From the NCBI RefSeq assembly GCF_050286925.1, contig NZ_JBFWFX010000002.1, positions 186,001 through 250,000 on the forward strand: DNA of 64,000 nucleotides, given 5' to 3'. Positions 60,081-64,000 of the stretch are shown piece by piece. Source of the stretch: Caloranaerobacter sp050286925 (GTDB taxonomy: Bacteria > Bacillota > Clostridia > Tissierellales > Thermohalobacteraceae). The notes below the pieces were generated by a model. That model had not been told where the DNA came from. It was given only the letters and a program-made list of their open reading frames with translations, and searched no databases. How positions within the stretch are numbered: the first letter of the stretch is position 1; each line of letters opens with the position of its first letter. The position numbers and the translations under genes are program-made.

Positions 60081-61630
60081 GATTTTAGAGGAGTTTCATA
60101 TTTAGAAAATATGTGTTCTAATTCATTATTTTCGATTGTTTCGTATTCAAGAAGATAATTTGCAATATCTATAAGGATTATTTTGTTTTCTTTAATTAAT
60201 TTCATAGTTTTTTTATAGCAATCGTCTATTATCATTTTTATTTCTTTTTCTATTTTATCTATATTATATTTTATATATTGTTCTTTAATAGCTATATGCC
60301 CTAAAGAACTCATACCGTAGCTGCATACCATTTCTTGAGCAATTTCAGTAGCTTTAGATAAGTCATCTTTTGCACCTGTTGTTATTTCACTAAATATTAC
60401 TTCTTCAGCAGCTCTTCCTCCTAAAAGAACCATAATTTTAGAAATGAGCTCTTTTTTTGTATGAAGATATCTATCTTCATCAGGAAATTTTAATACGTAT
60501 CCTAAAGCCTGCCCTCTAGGTACTATAGAAATTTTTTGAATCATATCGACTTTTAATAGTTTACCTATGAGCGCATGCCCTGCCTCATGGTGAGCAACTA
60601 TTTTTTTTTCTTTGAATAAAACGGACGGATGTTTTAATTCTAACCCGGCAATTACTCTTTCTATAGCAGAATTAAAATCTTCAATATCTATTACAGTTTT
60701 ATTTTTCCTTACAGCTATTATAGCAGCTTCATTAGCTATATTAGCTAATTGAGCTCCTGAAAATCCATGAGTTTTTTTCGCTATTTCTTTAATTTTAACA
60801 CTAGAGTCTAAAGGTTTATTTTTAGTGTGAACTTTTAATATTTCTTCTCTAGCTCTTACATTAGGGTTGCCGACATATATATGCCTGTCGAATCTCCCTG
60901 GTCTAAGTAGGGCTTCGTCTAATAAATCAAGTCTATTTGTTGCACCAATCACAATGATAGTTTGAGTTTTATTAAAACCGTCCATTTCAATTAGTAACTG
61001 ATTTAATGTTTGATCTTTTTCGTTATTACTATCTGGATTTCTTTTTGAACCTATTGCATCTATTTCATCAATAAATATTATACTAGGAGCTTCTTTTTTT
61101 GCTTTTTCAAATAAAGTTCTTATTCTTTTGGCTCCGACACCTACATATTTTTCTACGAATTCTGAACCACTGGCATAGAAAAAAGATGAATTAGTTTCAC
61201 CTGCTACGGCTTTAGCTAGAAGAGTTTTGCCAGTACCAGGAGGTCCATAAAAAAGTATACCATTTGGAATTTTAGCTCCCATTTTGTTATATTTTTCAGA
61301 GTTATTGATAAAATCTATAACTTCTTGAAGTTCTTCTTTTATTTCATCTAATCCTGCAACATCATTAAATGAAACTCTTGGTTTATTATTATCTTTTGAG
61401 CCATCTTCTTTTTTTTTCTTTTCATTAGTAATAGCTGCAGGAACTAGCTGAGGTTTACTGTCAAGTTTTAGATAATATATTAATAAACATAATGATATGA
61501 TCCAAACAAGGAAACTATCACCTAATGTAAATTTATTAAGTGATAGGAAAGTTAAATACTTAGCATGAAGTAAAAATGAAGATACTGTTAGACTGATTAT
61601 AGTTAATATGAATACTATTTTCTTTTTCAA
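60071..61630 (-). CDS. FtsH-type AAA metalloprotease, short paralogue
   Basis: This membrane-bound ATP-dependent zinc protease of about 519 residues has AAA motifs FYGPPGTGKTLLAKA (Walker A), IIFIDEIDAIG (Walker B) and RPGRFDRHIYV (SRH), and the zinc motif HHEAGHALIGK. Two hydrophobic segments lie within the first 55 residues with only a short loop between, so the usual extracytoplasmic domain of about 70-100 residues in FtsH is almost missing. The start is TTG 61630 with AAGGGTGG; the frame runs back to 61690. It is probably an accessory FtsH beside a full-length one elsewhere. The terminator lies at its end. Confidence 0.9.
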   Translation of the reverse strand: MKKKIVFILTIISLTVSSFLLHAKYLTFLSLNKFTLGDSFLVWIISLCLLIYYLKLDSKPQLVPAAITNEKKKKEDGSKDNNKPRVSFNDVAGLDEIKEELQEVIDFINNSEKYNKMGAKIPNGILFYGPPGTGKTLLAKAVAGETNSSFFYASGSEFVEKYVGVGAKRIRTLFEKAKKEAPSIIFIDEIDAIGSKRNPDSNNEKDQTLNQLLIEMDGFNKTQTIIVIGATNRLDLLDEALLRPGRFDRHIYVGNPNVRAREEILKVHTKNKPLDSSVKIKEIAKKTHGFSGAQLANIANEAAIIAVRKNKTVIDIEDFNSAIERVIAGLELKHPSVLFKEKKIVAHHEAGHALIGKLLKVDMIQKISIVPRGQALGYVLKFPDEDRYLHTKKELISKIMVLLGGRAAEEVIFSEITTGAKDDLSKATEIAQEMVCSYGMSSLGHIAIKEQYIKYNIDKIEKEIKMIIDDCYKKTMKLIKENKIILIDIANYLLEYETIENNELEHIFSKYETPLKSAT

Positions 61631-61690
61631 TATAGAACCACCCTTTATGTGATATTTTTTAGTCAAACTGAATATTATGATAAAGTGCAA

Positions 61691-61959
61691 ATTTAAATAC
61701 TGTATTAGTTTTTTACTATTAGTTTAACCAAATAGATATGTAATATTTAATAGATATATAAGTTATAAAGGAAAAATAAACAGTATATAGAATAGTTATA
61801 AATATCTCCTATTTAATTTTCTGAAAGTTTTTTTAAAACCAAAGTTTTTATTTTTAACAAACGGAAAATATTGTCAACATCTTATGGTTTATCAAAATTT
61901 TATTACCAATTTAAATACTTAAATTCATGTATAGTTGGAAATTCTATTAAAAATAGAAA
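61691..61959. other. AT-rich divergent promoter region
   Basis: About 270 bases between the divergent FtsH paralogue and pepV. Promoter-like words occur on both strands. No operator, RNA or open frame can be supported. Confidence 0.45.
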
Positions 61960-61973
61960 GAGGAGGTTTTGTT

Positions 61974-63374
61974 ATGGATTTTGAAAAAATAATAGACAGC
62001 TACAAAGATGATATTATTAAATCGACTCAAGAGTTGATAAGAATTAAGAGCGTTGAAGGTGAGCCAAAACCAGGTATGCCATTTGGTGAAGGACCAAATG
62101 AAGCTCTTGAATATGCATTGAAATTAGCTGAAAGTATGGGCTTTGAAACTTTAAATGTTGATGGATATGCAGGGCACGCTGATTTAGGAGAAGGAGAAGA
62201 AGTTGTAGGAGTATTGGTGCATTTGGATGTCGTTCCAGAAGGTGATGGTTGGACTTATCCACCATATGCTGCTGAAATACATGACGGGAAAATATACGGT
62301 AGAGGTGCTATTGATGATAAGGGTCCTACAATAGCTTCTTTATATGCCATGAAGGCTATAAAAGAGTCTGGAGTTAAACTTAATAAAAAAATAAGAATAA
62401 TATTTGGAACTAATGAAGAATCTGGATGGGGCGGTATAAATTATTATCTTAAAAAAGTAAAAGCTCCAGATTTAGCTTTTACGCCAGATGCAGATTTTCC
62501 AGTTATACATGGTGAAATGGGTATATTAATTTTTAATATTGAGAAAAAGTTTGAAAAGAAATGTAATTGTGCAGTTAAGATAAATTATATTAAAGGCGGT
62601 AATAGACCTAACATGGTTCCAGACTATTGTGAGGCAATGCTTGAAGTGGCTGATGAAAAGAGAGGGTTTGTTAAAGAAAAATTTGATAAATTTATCAAAA
62701 GAACAGGATACAAACTTTCATTAGATGATAGAGGAAAGCAGGTAATAATTAAGTCTTATGGTATATCTGCACATGGTAGTACTCCACAGGCAGGTAAAAA
62801 CGCTATTTCTCAATTGATTGCGTTTTTAGGAGAAGTAGTTGAATGTGATTGTGATGCAAGTGAATTTGTTAAATTATACAATAGAAAGATAGGTATGGAG
62901 TATAATGGGCAATCTATAGGCTGTGGATTTGAAGATAGTGTATCTGGTAAATTAGTATTTAATGTTGGTGTTATTAATATGAATGAGGATGAGGTTAAAG
63001 TTTCAGTAAATATAAGATATCCGATAGAATATAAGAGTGAAGATGTTTATAAAGGAATGGAGGAAGAATTGAAAGGTACAGGAGTAAAAATAGTACATAT
63101 AGAACATTTACCACCTATATATGTTCCAAGTGAAGATACACTTGTTCAAAAATTAATGAGTGTGTATAGGGAAGTTACTGGTGATTACGATAGTAAACCT
63201 ATTACAATAGGTGGAGGAACTTATGCAAGAGCTATGAAAAATGCTGTGGCATTTGGCCCATTATTCCCTGGTCAAGAAGAATTAGCTCATCAGAAAGATG
63301 AATATATAGCTATAGATGATTTGATTAAGATAACAAAATTATATGCAAAAGCTTTATATGAACTTGCCAGATAA
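61974..63374 (+). CDS. pepV: Dipeptidase PepV (M20 family)
   Basis: This 466-residue di-zinc aminopeptidase or dipeptidase has the metal-binding stretches GVLVHLDVVPEGDGW, YGRGAIDDKGPTIAS and GTNEESGWGGI, and a C-terminal GGGTYARAMKNAVAFGP typical of PepV. An inserted lid domain lies between about residues 180 and 370, with ISAHGSTPQAGKNA. ATG 61974 follows AGAGGAGG; the frame runs back to 61935. It recycles dipeptides in the cytoplasm. It is followed by a strong terminator. Confidence 0.93.
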   Translation: MDFEKIIDSYKDDIIKSTQELIRIKSVEGEPKPGMPFGEGPNEALEYALKLAESMGFETLNVDGYAGHADLGEGEEVVGVLVHLDVVPEGDGWTYPPYAAEIHDGKIYGRGAIDDKGPTIASLYAMKAIKESGVKLNKKIRIIFGTNEESGWGGINYYLKKVKAPDLAFTPDADFPVIHGEMGILIFNIEKKFEKKCNCAVKINYIKGGNRPNMVPDYCEAMLEVADEKRGFVKEKFDKFIKRTGYKLSLDDRGKQVIIKSYGISAHGSTPQAGKNAISQLIAFLGEVVECDCDASEFVKLYNRKIGMEYNGQSIGCGFEDSVSGKLVFNVGVINMNEDEVKVSVNIRYPIEYKSEDVYKGMEEELKGTGVKIVHIEHLPPIYVPSEDTLVQKLMSVYREVTGDYDSKPITIGGGTYARAMKNAVAFGPLFPGQEELAHQKDEYIAIDDLIKITKLYAKALYELAR

Positions 63375-63389
63375 CTTTGCTAATTTATT

Positions 63390-63427
63390 GGCTAACAGTT
63401 ATTATTTTGGCTGTTAGCCTTTTTATT
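63390..63427 (+). terminator. Terminator after pepV
   Basis: GGCTAACAG (63390-63398) pairs with CTGTTAGCC (63411-63419), then TTTTTATTT follows. Confidence 0.92.
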
Positions 63428-63457
63428 TAGGTAATATATGGGAGGTGTTGTATTAAC

Positions 63458-63724
63458 ATGTCATCAGCAGCTATTATTGCTATAAAGAAGAAGTATAGAG
63501 AAAAAGTGAATCGAAAGGCTTGTGAAATAGTTGCAGAAGTATTAGTTGAAATATTAGATGAAATAAATGTAAATGATGAGAAGATAATAACAGCTATTAA
63601 AAAAGAAAAAGATATAAATATTTTGAAAGCTTATTTAAAAGCTGTAGCAAAACGGGATATAGAAGAGCTTAGGAGTCTTATTATTAGAGCTAATGAAAGC
63701 TACATGAATGAAAAAAATAGTTAA
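63458..63724 (+). CDS. Small helical protein of unknown function
   Basis: I do not recognise this 88-residue, Lys/Glu-rich, predicted helical protein. The ATG has GGGAGGTG upstream. Its last third (AVAKRDIEELRSLIIRANES) has the look of the helix pair that begins an ankyrin domain, and an ankyrin-like frame overlaps its end in another phase. The two may therefore be pieces of one gene broken by a frameshift. Confidence 0.6.
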   Translation: MSSAAIIAIKKKYREKVNRKACEIVAEVLVEILDEINVNDEKIITAIKKEKDINILKAYLKAVAKRDIEELRSLIIRANESYMNEKNS

Positions 63725-63959
63725 TATTAAACTAATTTGTTTAAAGGTAAAAATTGTAGAAAAATGTCGGGGAAAATTTATATTAAATGAAGATGGCTTT
63801 ACACCTTTATATATAGCAGTAAGTTGGGGATATGTAGATATAGTGGATTATTTAATTAGTAAGAATGTAAATATTGATCCTAAAACTAATAGTCTCAGAC
63901 ACCTCTTTTGTTTTAGTCTAAAATCCAATCTTTCAAGCATTTGCTTTTATAATCCATAG
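63708..63959 (+). pseudogene. Ankyrin-repeat fragment, probably broken
   Basis: One clear ankyrin repeat is visible (NEDGFTPLYIAVSWGYVDI, then VDYLISKNVNIDPKTN, about residues 27-61). After it the frame changes character (SLRHLFCFSLKSNLSS) and stops in the 25-bp motif also found at the end of the tetR gene. The N-terminal 25 residues are not ankyrin-like and there is no good ribosome binding site. A decayed or frameshifted remnant is the most likely reading. Confidence 0.55.
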
Positions 63960-64000
63960 GAAATTATAATAAAATCCTATATTTTAAAGATTTAATGTTG

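Overview
The window is AT-rich, low-GC Firmicutes DNA. It has strong AGGAGG ribosome binding sites, many TTG and GTG starts, Gram-positive lipoproteins, an S-layer-anchored enzyme, and anaerobic ribonucleotide reductase. This suggests an anaerobic, motile member of the Clostridia or Tissierellia that ferments starch; a Caloranaerobacter-like thermophile would fit, but that is inference. No rRNA, tRNA, CRISPR array or intact transposase was seen.

About 1-16.7 kb and 24-30 kb form a starch, maltodextrin and glycogen regulon. It holds the end of one sugar ABC transporter, a cytoplasmic GH13 neopullulanase-type enzyme, malE-malF-malG, a LacI-family regulator (malR), a lipoprotein pullulanase, a lipoprotein alpha-amylase, a glycogen-debranching enzyme, a GH31 alpha-glucosidase, an alpha-glucan phosphorylase and a GH65 maltose phosphorylase. 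A 2,785-residue surface-layer amylopullulanase lies at 47-55.6 kb. Seven copies of a 12-bp operator (GCAAACGGTTGC, one variant) sit in front of these genes and tie the scattered loci together. The model is that surface enzymes cut starch, MalEFG imports maltodextrins, and cytoplasmic phosphorylases and glycosidases finish the job.

Between and around these lie: a Tyr/Pro-rich small protein whose ribosome binding site is inside a hairpin; an M50 protease; an ABC exporter that appears to start at a non-AUG codon; a histidine phosphatase; an AraC-GGDEF protein with a degenerate active motif; an S41 protease; and two chemoreceptors. Four complete copies and one half copy of a REP-like hairpin lie at gene ends between 17 and 56 kb.

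At 30.5-33.3 kb is the most interesting unit: an HTH-TPR regulator of RRNPP type followed 45 bp later by a 43-codon exported peptide gene, a likely unrecognised peptide quorum-sensing pair. It is followed by a UPF0104 membrane protein, and the whole segment is bracketed by 91-bp direct repeats. Next come a TetR-autoregulated MacAB-like efflux operon with two 16-bp palindromic operators (33.4-38.4 kb), nrdD-nrdG with possible NrdR boxes, a second chemoreceptor, an aldehyde dehydrogenase and an MFS transporter.

The giant amylopullulanase gene is flanked by a truncated response regulator and a truncated yjbQ gene, suggesting it arrived by recombination. After it come a MarR-controlled ygbA-like/marR/hsmA cluster, an M19 dipeptidase, an unusual DNRLRE-glycosyltransferase fusion, a short FtsH paralogue, PepV dipeptidase, and a small protein with an ankyrin remnant at the right edge.
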